Shown here piece after piece: positions 7,758-16,741 of a stretch of DNA of 64,000 nucleotides. The stretch spans positions 17,797 to 81,796 of the forward strand of contig JAYQWA010000006.1 of NCBI GenBank assembly GCA_038148755.1, read 5' to 3'. The notes under the pieces are model-generated. The model saw only the letters and a program-made list of their open reading frames with translations, ran no database searches and had not been told where the DNA came from. Each line of letters starts with the position of its first letter. Position 1 is the stretch's first letter. Origin of the DNA: UBA5109 sp038148755. Its GTDB lineage: Bacteria; Pseudomonadota; Gammaproteobacteria; Pseudomonadales; Pseudohongiellaceae. A program made the translations under genes and the position numbers.

Positions 7758-9010
7758 ATCAACTCCAAAACATCTGCTACAGTATAGAACGACCCGGTAA
7801 CCAGTAACACATCGTCAGACTGCATGTTTTTTTCAGCCTCATGAAACGCTTCTTGCACAGAATCAAACTTGGATACTTTATTCCGTGCTGAAATTTGCAA
7901 CTCATTATATAACATATTTGCCTTGGAACCTCTGCTGTTTTCAAGACTGGCAAGATACCAGGAGCCAGCTATTTCCTGCAACGCAGCCAGGGTTTTTTTG
8001 CTGTCTTTATCAGACAGCATAGCAAGTAATATATGTATATTTCTGCCAGGAAAATAATGCCGCATGTTTTCACACAAATAAGCGGCGGCGTGAGGGTTAT
8101 GTGCAACATCAAGCACCAGCGAATAAGCCCTTTGCACTATTTGCAAACGCCCTCTCAAAACAGCCTGTTTAAAAGCCTGCTCCAACAAAGCTTCTGTGGG
8201 CTCAAGATTCAAAAGTAAAAGAGCCTGCAGCGACATTGCAGCGTTTGCAGGATAACAACTCAGTAAAGAAGGCCATGACAGCTTTATTTGGTAGGAGCAT
8301 TGCTCTTTTCTATTATTTAGCCCCTGCCAGTACCAATGACCATCTGTGATATGAGCATTAAAATCTTTACCACTTTGATAAAGTGTTGTCTCTTTATGAT
8401 TTATCTGCGCCTCAAGTGATTTTGGCAAATTCTTTTCACCGAAAATTACAGGGCGTCCCTGTCTGAGAATCCCAGCTTTTTCATAGGCAATTTTTTCGCG
8501 GGTATCCCCCAGCCACTGAGTATGATCCAGTGCAATATTAGTAATAACTGCTAAATCAGCATCCACAATATTTACTGCATCCAGGCGACCACCCAAGCCA
8601 ACTTCCAGAACCAGATAATCCACCTTACTTTCGGCAAAAATCAGCAGCGCTGCCAGTGTCCCAAATTCAAAATAAGTCAGGCTGACTGATTTGCGTGCCT
8701 GTTCAATGCGTGCAAATGCCCGGCAGAGGGTCAGGTCTTCAACTTGACTACCATTGATAGTGACTCTTTCGTTATATTTCAGAATATGCGGTGAAGAATA
8801 GAGGCCGACTGATTTCCCTGCAGCTAACAATAGATTTGCCAAAAAACAGGAAGTTGTGCCTTTACCATTGGTTCCGCCGATGCTGATAACGGTTTTTGAG
8901 CTGAAATCCAACTCCAACTCTGCTGCTACCTGGCTCACCCTGCCGAGGCCAAGTTCAATTTCTGTCGGATGCAGAGTTTCAAGATATGAGAGCCAGGCAG
9001 ATAAATTCAT
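7754..9010 (-). CDS. folC: Bifunctional folylpolyglutamate/dihydrofolate synthase
   Basis: A 418-residue cytoplasmic Mur-ligase-type enzyme. It joins glutamate to dihydropteroate to make dihydrofolate and adds further glutamates to folates. The P-loop SIGGTNGKGTTSCFLANLL lies near residues 43-61. Further landmarks are LEVGLGGRLDAVN and the C-terminal domain entry VLDVAHNPHAAAYL. Length fits the family. It follows accD after 77 bases and overlaps dedD. Confidence 0.97.
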   Translation of the reverse strand: MNLSAWLSYLETLHPTEIELGLGRVSQVAAELELDFSSKTVISIGGTNGKGTTSCFLANLLLAAGKSVGLYSSPHILKYNERVTINGSQVEDLTLCRAFARIEQARKSVSLTYFEFGTLAALLIFAESKVDYLVLEVGLGGRLDAVNIVDADLAVITNIALDHTQWLGDTREKIAYEKAGILRQGRPVIFGEKNLPKSLEAQINHKETTLYQSGKDFNAHITDGHWYWQGLNNRKEQCSYQIKLSWPSLLSCYPANAAMSLQALLLLNLEPTEALLEQAFKQAVLRGRLQIVQRAYSLVLDVAHNPHAAAYLCENMRHYFPGRNIHILLAMLSDKDSKKTLAALQEIAGSWYLASLENSRGSKANMLYNELQISARNKVSKFDSVQEAFHEAEKNMQSDDVLLVTGSFYTVADVLELI

Positions 9011-9087
9011 TGTCTGCCGCTCATTTAAAGAAATTGTGGTTAGACCTTGTTACTTTACGCACTAGTCTTCGCCGATATCACTGCCTA

Positions 9088-9945
9088 CTAGTAATTGTGC
9101 ATGAATTTTGCGATCAGGGAACTTAATTTATCCCGCATATCCTTACGATGAACAATCATATCAATGGCGCCATGCTCCAGCAGAAATTCCGAACGTTGAA
9201 AGCCCTCAGGCAAATTTTCACGAACGGTCTGCCTGATGACATCCTGACCGGCAAAACCGATAAGCGCATTCGGTTCAGCTACATTTATATCACCTAATAT
9301 CGCCAGGCTGGCTGAGACCCCACCATAAACCGGATCCACTAAAACTGAAATATATAGCAGACCTCGCTGCTTCATTCTCTCCAAAGCTGCTGATGTTTTT
9401 GGCATCTGCATCAAAGAAACCAGGGCTTCCTGCATACGGGCACCACCACTGGTCGCAAAACAAACCAATGGCAGATTTTCTTCCAGACATTTGTTAACAG
9501 CCAGGACAAACTTCTCGCCGACGACTGAGCCCATTGACCCCCCGATAAAACCGAATTCAAAAGCAGTCACCACAACGGGGTGACCTTTCACTTTGCCCTG
9601 CATAACAACCAGAGCATCCTTCTCACCGGTTGCTTTAGTGGCTGCGGCCAGTCGGTCTTTATATTTCTTCAGGTCCTTGAATTTAAGAATGTCACTAGGT
9701 GTAATCTCTTCACCGAGTTCAATCCTAGCCTCAGGATCCAGAAAAATGTCGATACGCCGACGAGCTGATATCCTCAGGTGATGATCACACTTGGGACAAA
9801 TATCATTATTTTCTTCCAAATTGGAACTGTAAAGAACGGCATCACAACGTGGGCATTTTTTCCACAATCCCTCGGGGATGTTCCGGTTTTTTACTTCTGT
9901 ATCCGTTTTTATTTTTGAAGGCAGGATTTTATTAATCCAACTCAT
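9088..9945 (-). CDS. accD: Acetyl-CoA carboxylase carboxyltransferase beta subunit
   Basis: A 285-residue subunit that, with AccA, moves the carboxyl group from biotin carboxyl carrier protein to acetyl-CoA, giving malonyl-CoA for fatty-acid synthesis. The N-terminal zinc ribbon has C31-P-R-C34 and C50-P-K-C53. The crotonase-like core follows, with FGFIGGSMGSVVGEK and the oxyanion region CFATSGGARMQEAL. Length is slightly below E. coli AccD (304), mostly from a shorter tail. It sits between trpA and folC, as in Pseudomonas and relatives. Confidence 0.98.
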   Translation of the reverse strand: MSWINKILPSKIKTDTEVKNRNIPEGLWKKCPRCDAVLYSSNLEENNDICPKCDHHLRISARRRIDIFLDPEARIELGEEITPSDILKFKDLKKYKDRLAAATKATGEKDALVVMQGKVKGHPVVVTAFEFGFIGGSMGSVVGEKFVLAVNKCLEENLPLVCFATSGGARMQEALVSLMQMPKTSAALERMKQRGLLYISVLVDPVYGGVSASLAILGDINVAEPNALIGFAGQDVIRQTVRENLPEGFQRSEFLLEHGAIDMIVHRKDMRDKLSSLIAKFMHNY

Positions 9946-9963
9946 ACTTATACCCTTATAAAA

Positions 9964-10779
9964 CTAACTGGGATTCAATGCTCTACTCATATCTGCCATC
10001 AAAGCGATATGTTCAGACAGCTCTTCATGGCTATAGTCACGCCCATCCTCTAATTCTGCTATAAGGTTAACCAAAGCGCTACCTACCACGATGGCATCTG
10101 CTATTTCGCCTAGTTTTGCAGCGATGTCAGTATCTTTAATCCCAAAACCGATACCTACGGGCAGTCCACAATAGGATTTAAGGCGTTCAACATTAGTACG
10201 CACTGAATCAATATCCAGGTGTGAAGCTCCCGTCACACCTTTCAGCGATACGTAATAGACATAGCCTGAACTCAGCTTACAAATTTGTCTGGCTCTTTCT
10301 TCATTAGTTGTTGGGGCAACCAGAAAAATACAATCCATCTTGGAAGCATGAATAATCTTTAATAAGTCATGGGCTTCTTCCGGGGGCATATCTACCACCA
10401 GAACTCCGTCAACCCCTGCCAGCTCTGCTTTTTCAACAAACGCCTGATAACCCATGCTTTCTATGGGGTTCAAATATCCCATTAATACTATTGGCGTGTC
10501 CTGATTTTCCTGTCTGAAACGTTCTATCAAAGCCAGAACATCTTTTAAGCGAGTGTGCTTTGCCAGTGACCTTTCTACAGCTCGTTGTATCACCGGTCCA
10601 TCTGATGAGGGGTCAGTGAACGGAAAGCCTAACTCTATAATATCTGCACCGGCTTCGACCAAAGCATGCATAAGCTTCAAACTGATTTCCAGATTCGGGT
10701 CGCCTGCCGTGAGATATGGAATAAAAGCCTTCTTGCTCTGACTCTTGAGGTGTTTGAAACAATTTTCTATTCTGCTCAT
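9964..10779 (-). CDS. trpA: Tryptophan synthase alpha chain
   Basis: A 271-residue TIM-barrel subunit that cleaves indole-3-glycerol phosphate to indole and glyceraldehyde 3-phosphate and channels indole to TrpB. The catalytic residues align exactly with the E. coli numbering: E49 in DIIELGFPFTDP and D60 in SSDGP. The phosphate-binding end GIGFGIKD and VGSALV is intact. It follows trpB after 24 bases, so they form one transcript with trpF and accD. Confidence 0.98.
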   Translation of the reverse strand: MSRIENCFKHLKSQSKKAFIPYLTAGDPNLEISLKLMHALVEAGADIIELGFPFTDPSSDGPVIQRAVERSLAKHTRLKDVLALIERFRQENQDTPIVLMGYLNPIESMGYQAFVEKAELAGVDGVLVVDMPPEEAHDLLKIIHASKMDCIFLVAPTTNEERARQICKLSSGYVYYVSLKGVTGASHLDIDSVRTNVERLKSYCGLPVGIGFGIKDTDIAAKLGEIADAIVVGSALVNLIAELEDGRDYSHEELSEHIALMADMSRALNPS

Positions 10780-10803
10780 GTTATAGGTAAACCTTAACCG
10801 TAA

Positions 10804-12027
10804 TCACACTTCTAGTCCGTCGATTTGAGCGACAGTATTCATATCTTTATCACCTCTACCGGACAGGTTAATGACCATTAAATGATTTTCTGGTAAATCC
10901 GGTGCAACTTTAATGGCATAGGCAATAGCATGACTTGATTCCAGTGCCGGAATAATACCTTCTTGGCGAGTCAGAAAACGAAAAGCCTGTAAGGCCTCGT
11001 CATCGGTTACTGCTGTATATTCTGCGCGTTTAATATCCTTTAACCAGGCGTGTTCAGGCCCAACACCGGGATAATCAAGCCCGGCAGAAACTGAATGCGT
11101 TTCAAGTATCTGGCCATCTTCATCATTCATCAGATAAGTCCGATTACCGTGCAATATCCCTGGTGCGCCCGTATTGAGTGGTGCTGCATGCTTTCCCGTA
11201 CTCAAACCCAAGCCGCCGGCCTCAACTCCAATCATTTTTACAGTTTCATCTTTTAGAAAGGGATGAAACAGACCGATTGCATTTGAACCACCTCCAACAC
11301 AGGCAACCAGTGAATCAGGCAGGCGTCCACACTGCTCCAGTGACTGCTGCCTTGTTTCCTTTCCGATAACGCTCTGAAAATCTCTGACCAACATTGGATA
11401 AGGATGTGGTCCGGCAACAGTCCCGATAATGTAGTAGGTGGTATCTACATTGGTTGCCCAATCACGCAAGGCCTCATTCAACGCATCCTTAAGTGTTTTT
11501 GAGCCGGAATTCACTTCAACGACAGTCGCTCCCAACAATTTCATACGATAAACATTCGCAGCCTGACGTTTGGTGTCTTCCGAGCCCATAAATACGTGAC
11601 ATTCAAGTCCCAGACGTGCAGCCACAGTCGCAGTCGCTACCCCGTGTTGACCGGCGCCGGTTTCAGCAATAATCCTGGTTTTACCCATGGCTTTTGCCAG
11701 CAAAGCCTGTCCTATTGTATTGTTAACCTTATGCGCACCCGTATGGACAAGATCCTCACGTTTTAAATAGATCTGAGCGCCACCCAGTGCTTTGGTCATA
11801 CCTTTGGCATGATAAAGCGGTGAAGGTCTGCCCACATAATGAGCCAGATCGGTGTGAAATTCCTCCCAGAATTTCTCATCCTGCTTCAGCTTCGCATACA
11901 TACTGCTCAGCTCTTCAAGGGCTGGCATTAAAGTCTCTCCGACAAAAACCCCCCCATAAATACCAAAGTGGCCATGCTCATCCGGGCCATTATAGAGTTG
12001 TTCATTTCTTAGTTCAGACACACTCAC
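10804..12027 (-). CDS. trpB: Tryptophan synthase beta chain
   Basis: A 407-residue PLP enzyme that condenses indole with serine to give tryptophan. The PLP lysine is K100 in HTGAHKVNNTIGQAL, and the PLP phosphate loop GGGSNAIG is present. The N-terminal FGIYGGVFVGETLMPAL is standard. Its first codons overlap the end of trpF by 14 bases, which suggests coupled translation. No trpC, trpD, trpE or trpG is in the window, so the pathway is split in this genome as in Pseudomonas. Confidence 0.98.
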   Translation of the reverse strand: MSVSELRNEQLYNGPDEHGHFGIYGGVFVGETLMPALEELSSMYAKLKQDEKFWEEFHTDLAHYVGRPSPLYHAKGMTKALGGAQIYLKREDLVHTGAHKVNNTIGQALLAKAMGKTRIIAETGAGQHGVATATVAARLGLECHVFMGSEDTKRQAANVYRMKLLGATVVEVNSGSKTLKDALNEALRDWATNVDTTYYIIGTVAGPHPYPMLVRDFQSVIGKETRQQSLEQCGRLPDSLVACVGGGSNAIGLFHPFLKDETVKMIGVEAGGLGLSTGKHAAPLNTGAPGILHGNRTYLMNDEDGQILETHSVSAGLDYPGVGPEHAWLKDIKRAEYTAVTDDEALQAFRFLTRQEGIIPALESSHAIAYAIKVAPDLPENHLMVINLSGRGDKDMNTVAQIDGLEV

Positions 12028-12655
12028 CTCGATTCACTTCATTAACAAAATTTTGAATTTTCTCAGCAGATTTAGTGCCGGGACTATCCTCAACCCCCGA
12101 ACTCACATCAACGGCATAAGGTTTGATTAAATGTACAGCCGAGTGAACATTATCGACATTCAGACCGCCAGCCAGAATAAGCGCGGGATTATCCTCGGAC
12201 AAAGTCTCCAGCAAAGTCCAATCAAAACTTTCTCCTGTTCCTCCCGCGATACCCGGATGCCAAGCATCCAGCAAAACAGCAGCAGCACTTTTATATTGAC
12301 TGATGATGCCGGGCAAATCCGTTTCGGGCCGAACCCGTATTGCCTTGATGTATGGTTTAGCAAAGCTTGTACAGTAAGACTCTTCCTCATCACCGTGAAA
12401 CTGCAGATAATCCAGAGAAACTGCTTCGACAATTTTCTCAACCTCTGCAACACTCGCATCAACAAAAAGTCCGACTTTACTGATAAAAGCAGGCAAACAA
12501 GTCACTATTTCCTTTGCCTGTTGTGCTGAGACGTATCTGGGGCTGGCTTTAAAAAAAACCAGACCAAGCGCATCCACCCCGCAATTAGCAGCAACAAGTG
12601 CATCTTCAGTTCGTGTGATGCCACAAATTTTAATTCGAGTTCTAGATTTATTCAC
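12014..12655 (-). CDS. trpF: Phosphoribosylanthranilate isomerase
   Basis: A 213-residue TIM-barrel enzyme for the Amadori rearrangement of phosphoribosylanthranilate in tryptophan synthesis. The catalytic cysteine lies in KICGITRTEDAL near residue 11. The catalytic aspartate lies in LLDAWHPG near residue 130, and the phosphate site LAGGLNVDNV and VDVSSGVED are intact. It is a free-standing TrpF rather than a TrpC-TrpF fusion, as is common outside the enterics. It starts 56 bases after truA; I see no Trp-rich leader peptide there. Confidence 0.97.
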   Translation of the reverse strand: MNKSRTRIKICGITRTEDALVAANCGVDALGLVFFKASPRYVSAQQAKEIVTCLPAFISKVGLFVDASVAEVEKIVEAVSLDYLQFHGDEEESYCTSFAKPYIKAIRVRPETDLPGIISQYKSAAAVLLDAWHPGIAGGTGESFDWTLLETLSEDNPALILAGGLNVDNVHSAVHLIKPYAVDVSSGVEDSPGTKSAEKIQNFVNEVNRGECV

Positions 12656-12711
12656 TTATTATGTTACTGGGTGATGCTTGAAACAAGCCCGTATTTTAGC
12701 AAATTTTATCG

Positions 12712-13506
12712 CTAAGAGCTTTTAAAAAATGACAACACCCAGGGCGCTTTTGGTAATTCATACTTATCAGGATATTCAACTTCTACCAAATAGAGTCCTT
12801 CCGGAGGAGCCGTTATTCCAGCCTGCCGACGATCTTTTTCATTAAGCACAGACTCTATCCACTTAGGCTCACGCAATTCTTGACCTACTTCCAATAAAGC
12901 CCCAACTATATTTCGAACCATATGTAATAAAAAAGCATTAGCTTTAATATCAATCAACACAAAATCCCCAAGCCGACTGACTTTAAGGTGGCTGACATTC
13001 CGCATAGGGCTATTGGATTGACAGCCTGCTCCCCTGAAACTGCTAAAATCCCTTTCTCCCAGAAGATATTGTGCGCCTTCATGCATTAATTTCTCATTCA
13101 GCTCAAAGAAATGAGTCTTAACTTGGCCTTGTAGTAAAGCTGTAGGAACCTTGTTGTTATAAATCAGATAACAATAACGTCTGCTTAAGGCAGAAAATCT
13201 AGCATGAAAACTCTCATCAACCATTTTTGCCCAGCGCACCACAACAGTATCAGGTAATATGGCATTAGCCCCTCTTACCCAGGCTTTCAGCGGCCTTTCG
13301 CTGTGAGTATCAAAATGAACGATTTGTGCGCTGGCATGCACACCTTTATCTGTACGCCCGGCACAATGAATTTTAACGGGGTGATCAGCTATTTTTGCAA
13401 TAACCGCTTCCAGGACTTCCTGAACGGTAGAAACTGATGCTGATCTTTGGGCCTGCCAGCCATTAAAACCAGTACCCTGATACTCAATACAAAGTGCTAG
13501 TCGGAT
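12712..13506 (-). CDS. truA: tRNA pseudouridine(38-40) synthase TruA, apparent non-canonical start
   Basis: TruA makes pseudouridine at positions 38-40 of the tRNA anticodon arm. The catalytic aspartate is in GRTDKGVHA (D53 counting from 13506). The first ordinary start codon in frame is the GTG at 13339-13341, which lies after that aspartate, so starting there would remove the active site. The frame is open upstream through a perfect TruA N-terminus (RLALCIEYQGTGFNGWQAQ) to a stop at 13540-13542, with no ATG, GTG or TTG. An ATC at 13504-13506 aligns with the usual initiator and gives 264 residues (E. coli has 270). An ATA at 13534-13536 follows GGGGTGA and overlaps the fimV stop; it would give 274. 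Which codon is used, or whether a base is in error, cannot be decided here. Confidence 0.85.
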   Translation of the reverse strand: MRLALCIEYQGTGFNGWQAQRSASVSTVQEVLEAVIAKIADHPVKIHCAGRTDKGVHASAQIVHFDTHSERPLKAWVRGANAILPDTVVVRWAKMVDESFHARFSALSRRYCYLIYNNKVPTALLQGQVKTHFFELNEKLMHEGAQYLLGERDFSSFRGAGCQSNSPMRNVSHLKVSRLGDFVLIDIKANAFLLHMVRNIVGALLEVGQELREPKWIESVLNEKDRRQAGITAPPEGLYLVEVEYPDKYELPKAPWVLSFFKSS

Positions 13507-13532
13507 GGAGGGTGAAGTCCCGGTCTCAGGGC

Positions 13533-15593
13533 TTATGAATCACCCCATTCTGAAAGTAAGCTTTTCGCTTCTGCGACCTGAGCATCATTTCCTTCGGCAA
13601 TAACTTCATTGAGTATTTCTTTGGCCCCTGCCAGATCATCCATTGCCTGAAAAGCCACGGCCAGATCGAGTTTGGTTGAGACTTCATCCTGATCTGTAAT
13701 AATTTCCAGTTCTTCTTCATCACTTTCATCAAAGGCGATTGCATCATCCAATCCCAGATTACCCAGGGAGGAAGATCCAGTTTTCTCGGGATTTTCCTCA
13801 GCGCTGTCCTCATCTTCATTCTCGTCTTCGTCGAGAAATTCTATTTCATTAAAGGCATCACTATCGTCGTCATCCAAATCCAGAACAATTTCATCTTCAT
13901 CCTCTTCAGAGTCGATATCAACATCCCCCAGAAAATCTTCCAAATCCTCATCTGCAATATCCTCTTCACTGACTACTGCTTCACATTCATCAGCGGTTAC
14001 TTCATCTTCGCTTTCATCATCATCCCCAGAAAATTCCGAGTCATCATCCAGACTTTCATCGAAATAATCTTCCTCATCATCTTCTATATCAGCTGCCGCA
14101 AAATCCTCCAACTCACTTAGTTCGACACTGCCAGCCAACCCTTCTTCATTTTCTTCTTCCTCGGCCAGAATAGTATCGAAACCATCTTCCAAGATAGCTT
14201 TACGATTACGGGCAATCAGAAAACCAACGACAAGGGCTAATAGGACCACCAAGGCTGAGACCACGCCTAAGGTGCTGCTGATCAGATTAGTGATTTGACT
14301 AATTAAGCCCGTAGATGGAGGAGGAGAACTTGGCGCAGGCATTGGAGGCTCAGTGACAACTTCTGGCTCTGGAGTAGCAGGGCCTGTATCTGCTACCACA
14401 GCCAAGACTTCAGAATCAGCTGTTTCAGCCTGATTTGCCATTTCCGCCTCTAATTCGGCCATCCGCTGACCTTCTATGGCAATAATGTTTTCTAGAATAG
14501 CTATTTCTTCTTCAAGGTCATTGAGACGGCTACGTAATTCTTCATTTTCTAACAGGGCCCGATCTAAATTTTCTTCACTAAGCGCAAGCTCATTTTCCAG
14601 ATTTGCTATGGTTGCATTCAAATCTGCAATTTCAGCACTTTGGGTGTCATCATCAACAGAATTAACGATACTTAATTCATCACGGGCGTTGTGGGCGCTG
14701 CCTTGGCTGTTGTTGACAGCTAAAGGTTGCGCATTATTATAAAATTGCTGATTTTGGACTGCTACCTGAGTAATGGCCTCTTCCTGGCTAATAGCATTAA
14801 TTTCTTCCCGACTTGGTATCCGTAAAACCCGACCAGCCCTGATACCATTTATATTATTATCGATGAAAGCATCACTATTGGTATTGGCTCTCTGTATAGC
14901 AAGCATCATCTGTTGTGCAGATACATCGTTACCTGGCCGGGTTGCCAGCGCAATATTCCATAAGGAATCACCTGTTTGAATGACTACGGTTTCAGTTTCT
15001 GGCTCAGTATCCATACCACGGGCTGGAGACATTTCATCCAGTGGGGCCTCTGCCACCTGCGGCTGAGTCGGCTCAGGCTGAGACCTTCTAGCTGGTGGTA
15101 CAGGCTCAGCTGGCGGTATTGGAGTAGTACGCGCAGGTGTAGGGGCCGGCGCAGGTGTTGGATTCGCACTAAAAGTCGGCAAATCCAGCAAAACTGTGTA
15201 TTCCCTTATTACCCGCCCAGAAGGCCAGCGTACATTCAATACAAAATTCAGATAAGGCTCGACAATAGCATCAGCACTGGAAATCCTGACAAGACCTTCC
15301 GAACTCGACAATACCTGAACATCAAACTCTAATTCATTAAGGAGTGGTAATGGCTCAACATCGAAGCGATCAAAATCAGCCTCAGAGCCTAAAGCCACAA
15401 GAATCTGTGACTCATCCAGCCCATCTAGCTCCAATAACTGAATATTAGCAACTAAGGGCTCATTCAAAGCGGATTCCAGCCGGATATCGCCTATAGTAAA
15501 AGCCAGAGAAGAATCTGAAAATGATCCAGCAAGAAAGCAGGTAAAAATACCCAGAATTTTCTTGCAATTATTCAGCTTATTTACCAGCATCAT
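13533..15593 (-). CDS. fimV: FimV/HubP-type LysM polar-hub protein
   Basis: A 686-residue inner-membrane protein needed in relatives for type IV pilus function and polar organisation. In order: signal peptide to about residue 31; the FimV N-terminal domain (FTIGDIRLESALNEPLVANI); a Pro-rich linker; a LysM peptidoglycan-binding domain (QTGDSLWNIALATR, about 205-265); a coiled coil (about 315-390); a membrane helix (LGVVSALVVLLALVVGFLIA, about 440-460). A very acidic cytoplasmic region (about 475-635) precedes the conserved FimV C-terminal TPR-like domain (TKLDLAVAFQAMDDLAGAKE). ATG-ATG start with an AAGGAAGG site. It lies between asd and truA, as in Pseudomonas. Confidence 0.95.
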   Translation of the reverse strand: MMLVNKLNNCKKILGIFTCFLAGSFSDSSLAFTIGDIRLESALNEPLVANIQLLELDGLDESQILVALGSEADFDRFDVEPLPLLNELEFDVQVLSSSEGLVRISSADAIVEPYLNFVLNVRWPSGRVIREYTVLLDLPTFSANPTPAPAPTPARTTPIPPAEPVPPARRSQPEPTQPQVAEAPLDEMSPARGMDTEPETETVVIQTGDSLWNIALATRPGNDVSAQQMMLAIQRANTNSDAFIDNNINGIRAGRVLRIPSREEINAISQEEAITQVAVQNQQFYNNAQPLAVNNSQGSAHNARDELSIVNSVDDDTQSAEIADLNATIANLENELALSEENLDRALLENEELRSRLNDLEEEIAILENIIAIEGQRMAELEAEMANQAETADSEVLAVVADTGPATPEPEVVTEPPMPAPSSPPPSTGLISQITNLISSTLGVVSALVVLLALVVGFLIARNRKAILEDGFDTILAEEEENEEGLAGSVELSELEDFAAADIEDDEEDYFDESLDDDSEFSGDDDESEDEVTADECEAVVSEEDIADEDLEDFLGDVDIDSEEDEDEIVLDLDDDDSDAFNEIEFLDEDENEDEDSAEENPEKTGSSSLGNLGLDDAIAFDESDEEELEIITDQDEVSTKLDLAVAFQAMDDLAGAKEILNEVIAEGNDAQVAEAKSLLSEWGDS

Positions 15594-15644
15594 GCCTTCC
15601 TTACTGGAAGTGAGAGATTTTTTTAATCGAGCCGGAAGTATTCA

Positions 15645-16667
15645 TTATAAGTGGTTTTTTATCAACTCTTCTGCTATCTGAATTGAGTTTAAAGCAGCAC
15701 CTTTTCGTAAATTATCTGACACAATCCACAAATTTAAGCCATTTGGGTGAGAAATATCTTTACGCACACGCCCAACCCAAACCTCATCATGGTCTGTGCC
15801 TTCTCCAATTGCCGTCGGATAGCCGCCATCTTCACGCTTATCCAGCACCTTCACACCTGAGGCTTTCCTTAATAAAGCATGGGCATCCTCTACCGAAATA
15901 GGTATGCCAGTCTCAATATGAACCGCCTCTGAATGCGAATAGAACACCGGCACACGGACACAGGTGGGATTCACCGTGATGTCATTGTCTCCAAAGATTT
16001 TTTTGGTTTCCCAAACCATTTTCATTTCCTCTTTGGTATAGCCGTTATCCATAAAGACATCAATTTGCGGCAACACGTTAAAGGCTATCTGTTTGGGGTA
16101 CACTTCAATTTCAGCTTTCAAACCGTTCAGCAGTTTTGCTGTCTGCCCCGCCAACTCATCAATTGCCTCTTTACCAGTGCCTGAAACCGATTGGTAGGTC
16201 GCCACATTGATGCGTTTTATGCCTACTGCATCATAGATAGGCTTCAATGCAACGAGCATTTGTATGGTCGAACAGTTGGGGTTGGCAATTATATTCTGGT
16301 TTTTGTAGTCAGCTATGGTTTCAGGGTTAACTTCCGGCACGACCAGAGGGATATCCTCCTCGTAACGGAAGTGTGACGTGTTATCAATGACAATACAGCC
16401 TGCTGCCGCTGCAATCGGCGCATACTTTGCAGAGACAGAGCCACCGGCAGAAAACAGCCCGATTTGCACCTTTGAAAAGTCAAAATCAGCAATATTTTCA
16501 ACAGTATACTGCTTTTTATTAAAGCTCATTGTCTCACCAGCACTACGCTCACTGGCCAGCAAATACAAATTGTTCACAGGGAACTTACGCTGCTCAAGAA
16601 TACGCAGCATAACGCCTCCGACAGCGCCAGTTGCACCAACAATAGCTACATCATATTTTTCACTCAT
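15645..16667 (-). CDS. asd: Aspartate-semialdehyde dehydrogenase
   Basis: A 340-residue NADPH enzyme making aspartate semialdehyde from aspartyl phosphate, the branch to lysine, diaminopimelate, threonine and methionine. The N-terminal Rossmann motif is VGATGAVGGVMLRIL and the catalytic cysteine is C132 in NPNCSTIQ. The phosphate-binding SAGGSVSAKYA and the H-x-E region SHSEAVHIETG are present. Only 27 bases separate it from the leuD terminator, room for a GGAGA ribosome site but not an obvious promoter. Its expression may therefore depend on read-through or a promoter inside leuD. Confidence 0.97.
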   Translation of the reverse strand: MSEKYDVAIVGATGAVGGVMLRILEQRKFPVNNLYLLASERSAGETMSFNKKQYTVENIADFDFSKVQIGLFSAGGSVSAKYAPIAAAAGCIVIDNTSHFRYEEDIPLVVPEVNPETIADYKNQNIIANPNCSTIQMLVALKPIYDAVGIKRINVATYQSVSGTGKEAIDELAGQTAKLLNGLKAEIEVYPKQIAFNVLPQIDVFMDNGYTKEEMKMVWETKKIFGDNDITVNPTCVRVPVFYSHSEAVHIETGIPISVEDAHALLRKASGVKVLDKREDGGYPTAIGEGTDHDEVWVGRVRKDISHPNGLNLWIVSDNLRKGAALNSIQIAEELIKNHL

Positions 16668-16693
16668 TTACTCTATTTCTCTCCAATTCAACG

Positions 16694-16718
16694 AAAAAAG
16701 CCGGAAACAGGTTCCGGC
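16694..16718 (-). terminator. Intrinsic terminator after leuD
   Basis: On the minus strand GCCGGAA-CCTGT-TTCCGGC (stem 16700-16718) is followed directly by six U residues (16694-16699). This textbook Rho-independent terminator sits between leuD and asd, where leuB lies in many relatives. Confidence 0.85.
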
Positions 16719-16741
16719 AAAATCAATTAACCTATTGTTTC

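Noticed and set aside
12656..12711. Trp attenuator before trpF
   Set aside because: No leader peptide with tandem Trp codons and no terminator/antiterminator pair is visible in the 56-base gap.
13800..14160. Acidic repeat-like stretch in fimV as a tandem repeat or foreign insertion
   Set aside because: The Asp/Glu-rich cytoplasmic region is a normal property of FimV proteins, and no exact repeat unit is seen.
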